Source of the DNA: Planctomycetaceae bacterium
Lineage (GTDB): Bacteria > Planctomycetota > Planctomycetia > Pirellulales > Pirellulaceae
Assembly (NCBI GenBank): GCA_002726245.1
Contig: PBSM01000303.1
Location: 1 to 36,310 of the forward strand
Reading direction: 5' to 3'
DNA: 36,310 bases
The position numbers and the translations under genes were made by a program. The first letter of the stretch is position 1. Each line of letters begins with the position of its first letter. The notes under the pieces are model-generated. The model made no database searches, was not told the DNA's origin, and saw only the letters and a list, made by a program, of their open reading frames with translations. Below, one piece after another: positions 25,851 to 34,796 of this stretch.

Positions 25851-26384
25851 TTAGTCACTAGTCTCTTTCGCTTCGCCTTCGGTCGCAGCTTCTTCGGAAA
25901 CGGGCTCTTCGGCCGTCGTCTCTTCGGAAGTAGCTTCTTCCACAGCAGCCGTCTCTTCGGCCGGAGCCTCGGCCGTTTCGGGCGCTTCAGCTTCGGCGAC
26001 TGCTCCTTCCTCGGCAGCGGCTTCTTCCGCAGCAGGCTCTTCGACTTTGGGCTTTGGAATTACCATCGGCGGGGGAGCCGTTGGCTTACTGGCGGCTAAG
26101 CGCTCCAAGGCTTCCTTCTGCTGCACTAGGTGCGTGCCATTGGTGCCGTACTTCTTGATCAACACACCAACCTTGTCGCTCGGTTGCGCGCCGACGCTCA
26201 ACCACTTGTCGATCTTTTCGTTCTTGAGCACCACACGGGCATCGGTCTCCGTGACGAGCGGATCATAATGACCAAGGTACTCGATCACTTTGCCATCGCG
26301 CGGGGCGTGTCCGTCAACCGCGACAACACGGAAGAACGGTCGGTGCCGCCGACCCATCTTCTTCATACGTAGTCGAACTGCCAT
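25851..26384 (-). CDS. rpsP: 30S ribosomal protein S16 with long acidic C-terminal tail
   Basis: Residues 1-95 are a normal S16 (MAVRLRMKKMGRRHRPFFRV, then KVIEYLGHYDPL and KNEKIDKWLSVGAQPSDKV). The protein is 177 residues, about twice the usual length. From residue ~100 it continues with a Pro/Lys linker and then an Ala/Glu/Thr-rich, highly acidic tail, with repeats of AEE, EEA and EET type. Start at 26384 has an aaaggag Shine-Dalgarno; the 15 codons upstream are not S16-like. The tail is probably disordered and may protect or regulate assembly, but this is speculation. It lies between ffh and trmD. Confidence 0.95.
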   Translation of the reverse strand: MAVRLRMKKMGRRHRPFFRVVAVDGHAPRDGKVIEYLGHYDPLVTETDARVVLKNEKIDKWLSVGAQPSDKVGVLIKKYGTNGTHLVQQKEALERLAASKPTAPPPMVIPKPKVEEPAAEEAAAEEGAVAEAEAPETAEAPAEETAAVEEATSEETTAEEPVSEEAATEGEAKETSD

Positions 26385-26462
26385 GAAAACTCCTTTTGAT
26401 TCTGTAGCTGAATCGCTTGTTGGAGGCATCCCGAATCCTGGCGAATCCGGCTGCCGTTAGTT

Positions 26463-27935
26463 TTATTTCGCCGTGCGTCTCCGCCGACGCATCTCTTTCT
26501 CTTTTTGTTTCTTTAGTTTCGCTTTCTCTTTCGGAGACAATCGTTTCCCCGTCCCTTGCTTCGGCTTCGTCATCATGTTGGCGCCCGGATCGAGCGCACC
26601 CGATTGCTGCAACTCGCGAATCGCCTGCATCCGGCCTGCCATCCCCTGGCCTGCCATGCCCTTCATGATCGGGGCCATCGCATCGTACTGCTTCACCAAT
26701 TGATTGACTTCATTCGCCTGAACACCCGACCCACCAGCGATCCGATTGCGACGACTCGGGTCAATCAGCTTGGGGTTACGACGTTCTGCAGCCGTCATTG
26801 AGTTGATTATGCCAATCAGCCGCTTGGCATCTCCCTCGGCATCCATGTCGCCCATCATCTTCGACATCTCGCCCATACCGGGCATCAAGCCCATCAGCTT
26901 CTTCATCAAGCCCGGCTTGCTGAAATGCTCCATCTGTGTCTTGAAGTCATCGAGCGTAAACTCGCCCGACCGAATCTTCTCTTCAAGCTGCTGCTGCTCG
27001 TCTTCATCGACGACTTGCCGGACTTGATCGACCAGACCGACGATGTCGCCCAGCCCAAGGATGCGGCTCGTCATCCCTTCGGGGCGGAAAGGCTCGAGAG
27101 CATCCAGATGTTCGCCGGTGCCGATGAACTTGATTGGCACACCCGTCACGTGCTTGACCGACAGCAATGCACCACCGCGGGCATCACCATCGAGCTTCGT
27201 CATGATGACGCCATCCAGCTCGAGGGCTTCGTTGAATGTTTTCGCACTGTTGACCGCATCCTGACCGGTCATGCCATCGACAACGAAGTAAACCTGATCA
27301 GGTCCGACCTTCGTGTCGATCTGGCAAAGTTGCTCCATCAACTCTTCATCAATCGCCAACCGTCCGGCAGTATCCAGGATGACGACTTGCACATCATCCT
27401 TCCTCGCCCGGTCGATCGCATCCTGGCAAACCTTGACAGGATCTTTAGCGCCCTTTTCGGAATAGACCGGCACGTCCAACTGCTCGCCGAGCACATGCAA
27501 CTGGTCGATGGCCGCAGGCCGCTGCAAGTCGGCGGCAACAAGCATCGGCTTGACTTTGTTATTCAGCAGCATCTGCGCCAGCTTGCCGCAGCTTGTCGTC
27601 TTGCCCGAGCCCTGCAAGCCACAGAGCATCAGAATCGTTAGGTCCTTTTTCAGATGCAGCGAAGGATCAACCGGACCGAGAATGTTCTCCAACTCGTCGC
27701 GGACGATACCGACGACTTCTTCGCTCGGATCGAGCGAGAGCATCACGCGGCGGCCAAGAGCCTGCTCGCTGACCGCCGCCATGAAGTCCTTGACGACGTC
27801 ATAACTGACATCGGCTTCGAGCAGCGACTGCTCGACCATCGCCAGCCCATCGCGCATATTCGCATCGGTCAACTTGCCCTTGCCGCGCAATGACTTCATT
27901 GCCGAGCGAATACCGTCTTGGAGGTTCTCGAACAT
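26463..27935 (-). CDS. ffh: signal recognition particle protein Ffh (SRP54)
   Basis: This 490-residue GTPase binds signal sequences as they leave the ribosome and delivers them to FtsY at the membrane. The N domain starts MFENLQDGIRSAMKSLRGKG. The G domain contains GLQGSGKTT (106-114), DTAGR (188-192) and TKLDG (246-250), with RGGALLSV after it. The C-terminal M domain is methionine-rich (KLMGLMPGMGEMSKMMGDMD) with the RNA-binding SRRNRIAGGSGV. ATG at 27935 is chosen as the family start; the 26 extra codons upstream do not match. It heads the ffh-rpsP-trmD-rplS-yraN cluster. The upstream gap 27936-28288 contains no other gene. Confidence 0.97.
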   Translation of the reverse strand: MFENLQDGIRSAMKSLRGKGKLTDANMRDGLAMVEQSLLEADVSYDVVKDFMAAVSEQALGRRVMLSLDPSEEVVGIVRDELENILGPVDPSLHLKKDLTILMLCGLQGSGKTTSCGKLAQMLLNNKVKPMLVAADLQRPAAIDQLHVLGEQLDVPVYSEKGAKDPVKVCQDAIDRARKDDVQVVILDTAGRLAIDEELMEQLCQIDTKVGPDQVYFVVDGMTGQDAVNSAKTFNEALELDGVIMTKLDGDARGGALLSVKHVTGVPIKFIGTGEHLDALEPFRPEGMTSRILGLGDIVGLVDQVRQVVDEDEQQQLEEKIRSGEFTLDDFKTQMEHFSKPGLMKKLMGLMPGMGEMSKMMGDMDAEGDAKRLIGIINSMTAAERRNPKLIDPSRRNRIAGGSGVQANEVNQLVKQYDAMAPIMKGMAGQGMAGRMQAIRELQQSGALDPGANMMTKPKQGTGKRLSPKEKAKLKKQKEKEMRRRRRTAK

Positions 27936-28288
27936 CAGGCTGCGGAGGTTGTTATGCCAAAAGGACTTACGTACTCTACCGACGCTCCCGGAGAGTAGGG
28001 AGAAAACGCACATTCTAGCGCATTGTGTGCTGGGCTGTAAATGCCCGCTGTACTGGAAGTTTCGCTGTTCAGCGGGCTGGCTGTTTCAAGACTTCAGCTT
28101 TCAGAGATAGACGACCGGCGGTGGATTTCTCGCTGATTGCCCATAGACAGGGTTCTTCCAGAAACCGTCAAGGAAGTGTTCCCAAACTGCGGGAGTTGCG
28201 GGCGGCAGTCGGTCTGGAAGATCGAATTGGGCGAAGGTCGGTGAACACGAAATCGGATCGCACGGCCGATGATAGAATGTAAGCGAAG

Positions 28289-29453
28289 TCACTGGGATTC
28301 CGTCAGCAGACCTACGATCTCTTCGTTTGCGATGTCGGCGGCTGTTTTGCCATTCTTGTCGATGATCTTCGATCGGCACCGGACGTGAGTAAGATCTGGA
28401 CGATTTTCGGGCGGGTTCGCGAGACCGCAAGATGCAGGGCCGTCTTGCCATCACTTCGCTGGGCGTTCACATTGGCTCCAGCCTCAATCAACGCGGAGAT
28501 CACTTGGGGCGGAGCATTCCAGATGCAGTCCGTAAGCGGTGTGTCGTTACGCTCATCAAGGGCATCGACGTCGGCTCCTCGGGCGATGAGCAGACGCACA
28601 AGCTCCGGATCAGCGCTTCGCGCAGCCAGGTGAAGGAGCGTTTGCCCAAGCCCTTCCACTGTGTCGAGCGGCGCGCCCTGCTCGATCAAGAACACCGACA
28701 TCTCTCGATTGCCTTTGACAATCGCCGAGCCTAACAACGTCGGGCCTTGCCCAGGGGGAGGCTGCATAGATGGGACTGAAGCGTTCGCGCAGAACGGCTG
28801 GATTCTCCTCGACGATCGGTCGCAATTCGTCGAGCCGATTGAAGACGCCATCTCGTGGGGGCCATAGGCCAGCCCGTGCTCCCGCTGCAGGTCGCCGACT
28901 TGTGAATCGGCTTGTTTGACGGCGTGGGACATCGCGTCGTGGTTGCCAAGGCTGACTTGCGGATCGGCACCGTGATCAATCAGAAGCTGAACCATCTTCC
29001 GCCGGGTTGCCATGGAATGTCGAGAAGAGTTGGCTGCAAAGAAGGGTGGGCCGAAACCAACTAATCCGCCGTCCAGCCGCTCGTTAGTTCCGATATCAGC
29101 CCCGGAATCTAAGAGCAACTCCAGAATGGCAAGCTGGCCGTTGTCGATGCATATGCGCAGGAGTGTGAACTCCATTTGAGGACCGGTCTTCAGGACTTGA
29201 TTGGGATACGCGCCTGCTTCCAGTGAGACCCGCGATAACGCAACGTCGTCTTTACGAGCTGCTGTGGCGAGATCCGCGTTGGCGGTGGATACGAGGCGAC
29301 CCTGCTGCTCGTTCTGCCACCCCTGATATCCAGCCGGATTCTCGGCCCGACAATCGCGCCCAGCACCGCTAGTAGAACGAACAGCAGAAAGAATCGACCG
29401 AGGCCGAAGCGAAGGAAGTCTGGCTTCCTCTTGGCAAGCTCGTGGTGTTGCAT
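28289..29453 (-). pseudogene. ankyrin-repeat membrane protein, disrupted by four frameshifts
   Basis: The reading begins at 29453 with MQHHELAKRKPDF and a membrane helix (FFLLFVLLAVLGAIVGPRI), then shifts frame. Joining the frames gives an ankyrin protein with several repeats, such as QLAILELLLDSGADIGTNE, MVQLLIDHGADPQVSL and QTLLHLAARSADPELVRLLI. Breaks occur near 29320-29323 (C4 run), about 28847, about 28765 (C5 run) and about 28370. In each case the family-like sequence continues exactly in a neighbouring frame, e.g. VFNRLDELRPIVEENPAVLR in the middle and IIDKNGKTAADIANEEIVGL at the end. Three 1-base losses and one gain restore a 388-residue frame. It lies 23 bp downstream of the NHLRC2-like gene. 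Confidence 0.85.
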
Positions 29454-29476
29454 GGGCGGACGAGTCGATCCGACTG

Positions 29477-31750
29477 TCAGGGGGTGAGCAAAGGCAAGCC
29501 GATGTCACCGACCGTCGTTACAGTGGTCTCATGGTTCAGAGATAGCTCTGCACTACCCTGCGCGCTGATCTCCAGCGGTACCGTCCACTGGACGCTGCCT
29601 ACTTTGCAGAGTCCGCCACCGCTCGACTGACAATAGTAGTAGTTCATTCCCAGCTTCAGAACGTCCTTCCCGATGCCATTGGCAGGGATCGTCACGGTGA
29701 ACTCGCCCGCCGGCTTATCGAGCTTCTTCAGGCCAAGTGACTTCCGATCGATTGGCCCGCTATCGCCGGCGGCTTCCAACGAATAGCTGCAGGGAGCAAG
29801 TTTGTTTATCTTCCAGCCTTCTGGGAGTTGGAGAGAAACTCGCAACGTGATTTTGCCGTCAATCAGCTTTAGCTTCGTGGGATCGACTTGCACTTGCGTC
29901 GCCTTCTCGAAGTTGGGCTTCTTCGCAAGCGCTGGCGGGGATGGTGCCTTCAGGCCAGCTACTTCGAAGTTCCTTACCGCACGAGACGCAAGATCGATCG
30001 TCCGAATCAAGTGATTGTTCGTGTCGGCGACGTAGAGCTTACCGCCGGCGTAGGCGATCCCGGCTGGCTCGTCGAACTGGGCTGGCTTGTCAGCCAGGCC
30101 GGGCTGGCCCGTTCCCGCCAGCGTTCTGGTCGCGCCGGTCTTCGCATCGACTACCTTGACCTTGTTGTTGTAAGTGTCGGTAACGTAGATCCGGCCGTCG
30201 TGATAGGCGACGCCGAGAGCGTGCTGCAAGCGAACGCCCTCAATGATTGGGTAGCCAGTTGGGTCGCGGCGGACGTTGCCTTCGTCGTCCAAGGCATAAG
30301 TAGCTAACGGCTTGTCGCCATCGACGTCACCGAAAGCGAACAGGCGGCCGCCTGGCAGCTTCGAGGTGCCCACGATGGTGCGGACTGCTTCTTTCGGATC
30401 AAACGGAACGGCTCGAATCGAACTGCCTTCGCTATCGGCGACGTACAACCACGTGCCGTCCGAAGTCAGCCCGCTCGGTTGAGCAAACGAAGAATAGCCT
30501 TGCTCGTAGGGCTGGCCCGGCAGTAGCGGGCCATCGACGATGTCCTCGCGACCATTGCCGGCGAATGGTCCGATTTCCTTTTCGTCGAGCGACATCTTCC
30601 AGATCTGATGCGGTCCGGCCATCGCGATATATAAGCTGTCCTTGTGGACCCACAAGGCCCAAGGGCTGTTCAGCGCATTCGTCTTCGGTGGCCCCACAAA
30701 TCGTTCGGGCAACTGAGCGACGAGCTCAATGCCTTCCATGCCTGGCCATACACCGCGACGCTGCTTGCCAGTCCCAGCGATGGTAGTCACAGTCTTCTTC
30801 GCGAGATCCACTTTGCGTAGCATGTGGTTCTCGGTGTCAGCAACGTAGAGCGTCTCGCCATGGATCGCCACGCCTTGCGGATGATCGAAGGACGCCTTAC
30901 CGAAGGTTCCGTCGGCGCGTCCGATCGCCCCAGATCCGATCGTGTCAAGCAGCTTACCATCCAGAGAGGCAATCACGATTCGATTGTGATTGCTATCGGT
31001 GATGAAGAGCCGGCCACCCTCTTCGTCGGCAAGCACTTTGCCGGGGAAGCGCAAAGGGGTTTGCTTCTGGCGATGCGAGAGCAGGTCAAAGCGAATCGGC
31101 GTTTCGTCAAGCGATCCTTGCTGTTTGTAGTAGGGAATCGCCGACTTCAGAATCGAATCGAGTTGCTCAAACTGGACCTCGCCATTGGTTCCCCAAACAG
31201 CTTGTCCTTCAGGATCGATCATCAGCACCGTCGGCCAACTCCGCACGCCAAACGTATCCCAGATCACGTGCTCTGCGTCGTTGATGACAGGATGTTCGAT
31301 CTCGTAGCGCAGAATCGCTTCTTCGATATTCTTTGTGCCTTTCTCCGTTTCGAATTTGGCTGAGTGAACTCCGATCACAACAAGTTCGTTCGGATAAGCA
31401 CGCTCCAGCTTCTTCAACTCCGGCAAGATGTGGAGGCAGTTGATGCAACAGTAGGTCCAGAAGTCGAGAACAACAAACTTACCTTTCAGGTCTTGTTTGC
31501 GAAGCGGCCCGCCGACGTTCAGCCACACCGTGTCCTTCGGGAAGTCCGGGATGGCAATGCGACGGCCGAAAGGGTTCTTCAAGGTCTCCTCGGCCTTGTC
31601 GCCAGCCTTTGGTGTTTGCTGGTCCCGAGCGGTCGGCGCGGCTTTCTTTGTAGCTTGCCCGAGAACGCTCGGTGTGAGCCCGCCAAGCAACAGCGCGAAT
31701 GCAATGACTGAGAGGGGCAAGAGCGAGCGAAAAAAGCCAAGGCCAAACAT
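29477..31750 (-). CDS. exported thioredoxin-like/NHL-repeat protein (NHLRC2-like)
   Basis: This 757-residue protein has a signal peptide (residues 1-32, FRSLLPLSVIAFALLLGGLT). A thioredoxin-like domain spans about 60-215 with the unusual active-site motif YCCINC (100-105). NHL repeats forming a beta-propeller follow (about 250-610: e.g. FDHPQGVAIHGETLYVADTE and FDEPAGIAYAGGKLYVADTN). A C-terminal beta domain includes YYYCQSSGGGLCKVGSVQW. This order and the CCINC motif are those of animal NHLRC2, which lacks a signal peptide. Start at 31750 is chosen because the signal sequence begins there, with GGAG upstream. Predicted to act in the periplasm; a redox or scaffold role is likely but unproven. 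It is divergent from the DUF1573 gene. Confidence 0.88.
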   Translation of the reverse strand: MFGLGFFRSLLPLSVIAFALLLGGLTPSVLGQATKKAAPTARDQQTPKAGDKAEETLKNPFGRRIAIPDFPKDTVWLNVGGPLRKQDLKGKFVVLDFWTYCCINCLHILPELKKLERAYPNELVVIGVHSAKFETEKGTKNIEEAILRYEIEHPVINDAEHVIWDTFGVRSWPTVLMIDPEGQAVWGTNGEVQFEQLDSILKSAIPYYKQQGSLDETPIRFDLLSHRQKQTPLRFPGKVLADEEGGRLFITDSNHNRIVIASLDGKLLDTIGSGAIGRADGTFGKASFDHPQGVAIHGETLYVADTENHMLRKVDLAKKTVTTIAGTGKQRRGVWPGMEGIELVAQLPERFVGPPKTNALNSPWALWVHKDSLYIAMAGPHQIWKMSLDEKEIGPFAGNGREDIVDGPLLPGQPYEQGYSSFAQPSGLTSDGTWLYVADSEGSSIRAVPFDPKEAVRTIVGTSKLPGGRLFAFGDVDGDKPLATYALDDEGNVRRDPTGYPIIEGVRLQHALGVAYHDGRIYVTDTYNNKVKVVDAKTGATRTLAGTGQPGLADKPAQFDEPAGIAYAGGKLYVADTNNHLIRTIDLASRAVRNFEVAGLKAPSPPALAKKPNFEKATQVQVDPTKLKLIDGKITLRVSLQLPEGWKINKLAPCSYSLEAAGDSGPIDRKSLGLKKLDKPAGEFTVTIPANGIGKDVLKLGMNYYYCQSSGGGLCKVGSVQWTVPLEISAQGSAELSLNHETTVTTVGDIGLPLLTP

Positions 31751-32028
31751 GGTGGGCTCCGGATGTGGGGTGCGATGGAGGCGTGATGTCTGAACACATC
31801 TTAGCCGAGACGGCCCGAACGTTAAATCAACCGCGAAGCCCGGCCGGCTGTTAGGCCGGGTAAGCGAGCGAGAAACGTCTGCACAAACCACCCACTATTA
31901 GCCGAAGAATCGTAATGCGCCGAATTACCAACGTATTGAGGATCTTTGTCGCGTCGGTTCGCGGACGGCCAGTCTGCACGGAAAGTCGTTGTTTGACAGG
32001 GAGTTGCGACAAACCTAGAGTTGATGTA

Positions 32029-33057
32029 ATGAAGAGCACCATGGTAACAAATCGAGCTCCCACGCTGCTGCTAGCCGTGTTTGCGGTGATTTTGGCTCTT
32101 GGATCACACCAAGCCGCAGGCCAGGAGTGGGCCAAAAAGATGTTCAAGGTGAGTGAGCACGACTTTGGCACTGTCGCTCGCGGAGCCAAGGCGGAGTTCG
32201 CGTTCGAGTTCGAGAACTTATACGAAGAAGACCTCCATGTCGCGGGAGTCCGAACGAGCTGCGGGTGTGCAACACCGACGGTCACGAAGAAAGACCTTAA
32301 AACCTTCGAGAAAGCGCATGTTCTCGCCAAGTACAACACACGATCGTTTCTCGGTCAGAAGGGCGCCACCGTCACGGTAATCTTCGACAAGCCCTTTTAT
32401 GCCGAAGTGCAGCTAGAGGTTTCGGGTTACATTCGCAGTGACGTTGTCTTCGACCCTGGGGAAATCGATTTCGGAGAGGTCGATCAGTTCTCGTCTGCGA
32501 AACGATCGTTGAACTTGACGTATGCCGGTCGTTCCGATTGGAAGATCGTTGACGTTCGTAGCGCGAATAAGCACTTTGAAGTCGAGTTGAACGAGACTCG
32601 GCGAACTGGCGGCAGCGTCGGCTACGAGATGCAGGTAGTCTTAAAAGACGACGCCCCAGCAGGCCATTTCCAAGATCAGCTTGCCGTCGTTACCGACGAC
32701 GAACGACTCAAGACGATTCCGTTGCTCGTCCAAGGCAACGTCGTCTCGCCGCTGACGGTCGCTCCGTCTTCCCTGTTCCTCGGCGTCTTGAAGCCCAGCC
32801 AGTCGGTCACGAAGCAACTTGTCGTTCGAGCCAAGCGGCCTTTCCGGATCTTGAACGTTGAATGCGAAGACGGTTGTTTCAAATTCAAGACGCCTGGAGA
32901 GAAGAAGAAGCCGTTGCACTTCATCCCCGTGACGTTCACGGCCGACAACTCCGGCAAGATCGCCCAGAAGATCAGCATCAAGACCGATCTGGGGTCCGGC
33001 GCGATTACGACTTGCATGGCAACCGCGACCGTACGCGAAGTCGCTGACGCCGAATAA
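32029..33057 (+). CDS. exported DUF1573 domain protein
   Basis: This 342-residue protein has a signal peptide (LLLAVFAVILALGSHQAAGQ, ending near residue 31) and an N-terminal DUF1573 domain: HDFGTVARGAKAEFAFEFEN, then the typical RTSCGCATP with two cysteines (SCGC, 77-80). The remainder is a beta-rich segment made of Ig-like (ASH/SPD-2-type) repeats, e.g. VVFDPGEIDFGEVDQF and SSLFLGVLKPSQSVTKQLVV. ATG at 32029 is used; ATG at 32041 is a close alternative. The 278-bp gap to the divergent NHLRC2-like gene holds no other gene, apart from a small 7-bp hairpin at 31839-31860. DUF1573 function is unknown; such proteins are usually exported or surface proteins. Confidence 0.88.
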   Translation: MKSTMVTNRAPTLLLAVFAVILALGSHQAAGQEWAKKMFKVSEHDFGTVARGAKAEFAFEFENLYEEDLHVAGVRTSCGCATPTVTKKDLKTFEKAHVLAKYNTRSFLGQKGATVTVIFDKPFYAEVQLEVSGYIRSDVVFDPGEIDFGEVDQFSSAKRSLNLTYAGRSDWKIVDVRSANKHFEVELNETRRTGGSVGYEMQVVLKDDAPAGHFQDQLAVVTDDERLKTIPLLVQGNVVSPLTVAPSSLFLGVLKPSQSVTKQLVVRAKRPFRILNVECEDGCFKFKTPGEKKKPLHFIPVTFTADNSGKIAQKISIKTDLGSGAITTCMATATVREVADAE

Positions 33058-33346
33058 ACATTCCTCGGCTCGTGAAACTCTTCTTCCGACGCACCGCGAC
33101 GGCTAGTCGCGACGTCAGAACAAACCGTCTGGACGCCTCACTCCGCCAGCCGCATCTCGCCATCCGTTCCGCAGAGATCGCCGAGGACCCCGGGCCGGTT
33201 CCTTGTGGATTCCCGGCTCCGATTATGCGGTTTGCGCATCCTACGAATAGCGCCTATTTGACGAGCCGTTTTGCACGTGCTACCGTCCTAATGTCCTTGG
33301 CTGTTTACACGAATCAGATCAGCTTTTTTTGGGGAGAGTCTGCAAC

Positions 33347-34633
33347 ATGGGAAGTACAGCAATTGTCGCTGCGCTGGTCGCCTTAAGCACCGTTTGGCAA
33401 ACGCTTAGCGACGTTCAAATCGCCAAACAAGATGAAGCTTTCGAGCAATGGTGGGGCACGGAGTTTAGTTGGACGTTCAGCGAGCTACCTGCCCAGGGCT
33501 CCGTTCCCAAGTACCGCCTTCCCTACTCTGGATATATCTATCCCGATACCGCCGGCGGCACGATCAACGCTTTGCGGAAGTACGATCGGGCTTTTAACGG
33601 CCGACGGTATGCGGCGGCTCGGCATGAAGCGTGGGATACGACGGCTTTCCAAGAGCCCGTTCCGCGTAGCGGCGGTCTGGGTTTATTCGGCAGACGCTTT
33701 GGCGGCGGCTTTCGATCGCCTCGCATGGCAACGCCGCATTGGCATGGTCACTGCAACGGTTGGGCTGCCGCCACCATTCGGCACGCTCAGCCGCAGCAGA
33801 GCGTTGTCCGCAACGGCGTGACCTTTACGCCGGCCGACATCAAAGGCTTGTTGGCAGAACTCTACATCTATAACGAGATGAATGTGCTCGCCGGCTCCGA
33901 CACCTACATGAGCGCCGCTACGCTGCACACGATCGTTACGAACTGGATCGGCCGGGGTGCGCATCCGATCGCGATGGAAGCAGATCCCGGCAAGGAGAAG
34001 TGGAACTATCCGATCTACGCCTATGCAACGACGTCAGGGCGAATCTCGGATCGTCAAGTCGAAGTAAAAATGAACCTCGCTTACGCGAAAGACAGCCGCG
34101 GTGAGTTCCAGGAGAGTCCGCTATACAAATCGACAAAGTACTTTCATTATTATTTGAACGTCGATGAGGACGACAGAATCACCGGCGGTAGCTTCTATCG
34201 AGACAGCTCACGTATCGACATGCTCTGGATTCCGCTGAGTCCTAAAGCGTCGGGACAACCGGGTCACGAGCGTGGGAACCCGTACATTCGCGTCAACGAG
34301 ATCTTGTCGCTGTGGCGAGATTCCGTTCCCGAAGAGACACGCAAACAGTGGTTGGTTATCGATCAGCCGAAAGCGGATCGAGTGTATGACTTGGCGGATG
34401 AGATTGCATCTTTAGTTCCGCTCCAGGAGTTCCCGATTGCAGCCCAGGCACCAGCTCCATCCGCCGAAGCCGAGGATGCGGAGAGCGAACCGTCCACGGA
34501 CGCGGTGGCCGAGGAAGCAACGACTGAGACAGAGGCGGCACGCGCCGACGCGACCGACGCAGAGCCATCTTCGGATGCCGAAGCTGCCGCTGAAACAGAA
34601 GCAACACCTTCAGCGACGGGGGTGGGCGAGTAG
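33347..34633 (+). CDS. transglutaminase-elicitor-like protein with acidic tail
   Basis: This 428-residue protein resembles the Phytophthora GP42-type transglutaminase elicitor family. The key block HWHGHCNGWAAATI (131-144) places the likely catalytic cysteine at C136; VVRNGVTFTPADIKGLLAEL and NWIGRGAHPIAMEADPGKEK follow, containing His/Asp candidates for a Cys-His-Asp triad. The N-terminal IVAALVALSTVW is a weak signal or anchor. Residues about 362-428 are an acidic Ala/Glu/Thr/Ser tail. Start at 33347 has ggggagag upstream. A strong terminator follows at 34664-34702. The oomycete proteins cross-link glutamine and lysine; activity here is only inferred, and protease or deamidase roles are possible. 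Confidence 0.78.
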   Translation: MGSTAIVAALVALSTVWQTLSDVQIAKQDEAFEQWWGTEFSWTFSELPAQGSVPKYRLPYSGYIYPDTAGGTINALRKYDRAFNGRRYAAARHEAWDTTAFQEPVPRSGGLGLFGRRFGGGFRSPRMATPHWHGHCNGWAAATIRHAQPQQSVVRNGVTFTPADIKGLLAELYIYNEMNVLAGSDTYMSAATLHTIVTNWIGRGAHPIAMEADPGKEKWNYPIYAYATTSGRISDRQVEVKMNLAYAKDSRGEFQESPLYKSTKYFHYYLNVDEDDRITGGSFYRDSSRIDMLWIPLSPKASGQPGHERGNPYIRVNEILSLWRDSVPEETRKQWLVIDQPKADRVYDLADEIASLVPLQEFPIAAQAPAPSAEAEDAESEPSTDAVAEEATTETEAARADATDAEPSSDAEAAAETEATPSATGVGE

Positions 34634-34663
34634 CCCCTGGACAAGAAGAGTAGTACGTTTAAC

Positions 34664-34702
34664 GAAGAGGCCACCTGACTTTCCGGTGGCCTCTTCCTTT
34701 TT
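34664..34702 (+). terminator. intrinsic terminator
   Basis: A perfect 12-bp stem (gaagaggccacc / ggtggcctcttc) with a 9-base loop is followed by cttttt. It lies 30 bp after the stop of the transglutaminase-like gene and would end its transcript. On the minus strand, the sequence read after the stem is not T-rich, so it is likely one-directional. Confidence 0.9.
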
Positions 34703-34796
34703 CACTTATGCCGCTCGCTGTCGAAAGTGGCAATACGATGGCCTTCCAAGGCCGCGTGAAGCAATCGACGGCCTTGAACGGCATCGTATATCAATT

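Noticed and set aside
25900..26060. Repetitive Glu/Ala codons in the S16 tail as a possible sequence repeat or CRISPR-like array
   Set aside because: Units are irregular and coding; no spacer pattern. It is low-complexity protein sequence.
31839..31860. 7-bp GC-rich hairpin between the NHLRC2-like and DUF1573 genes
   Set aside because: It is not followed by a T-run and lies between divergent promoters, so it is not a terminator; may be a small intergenic repeat.
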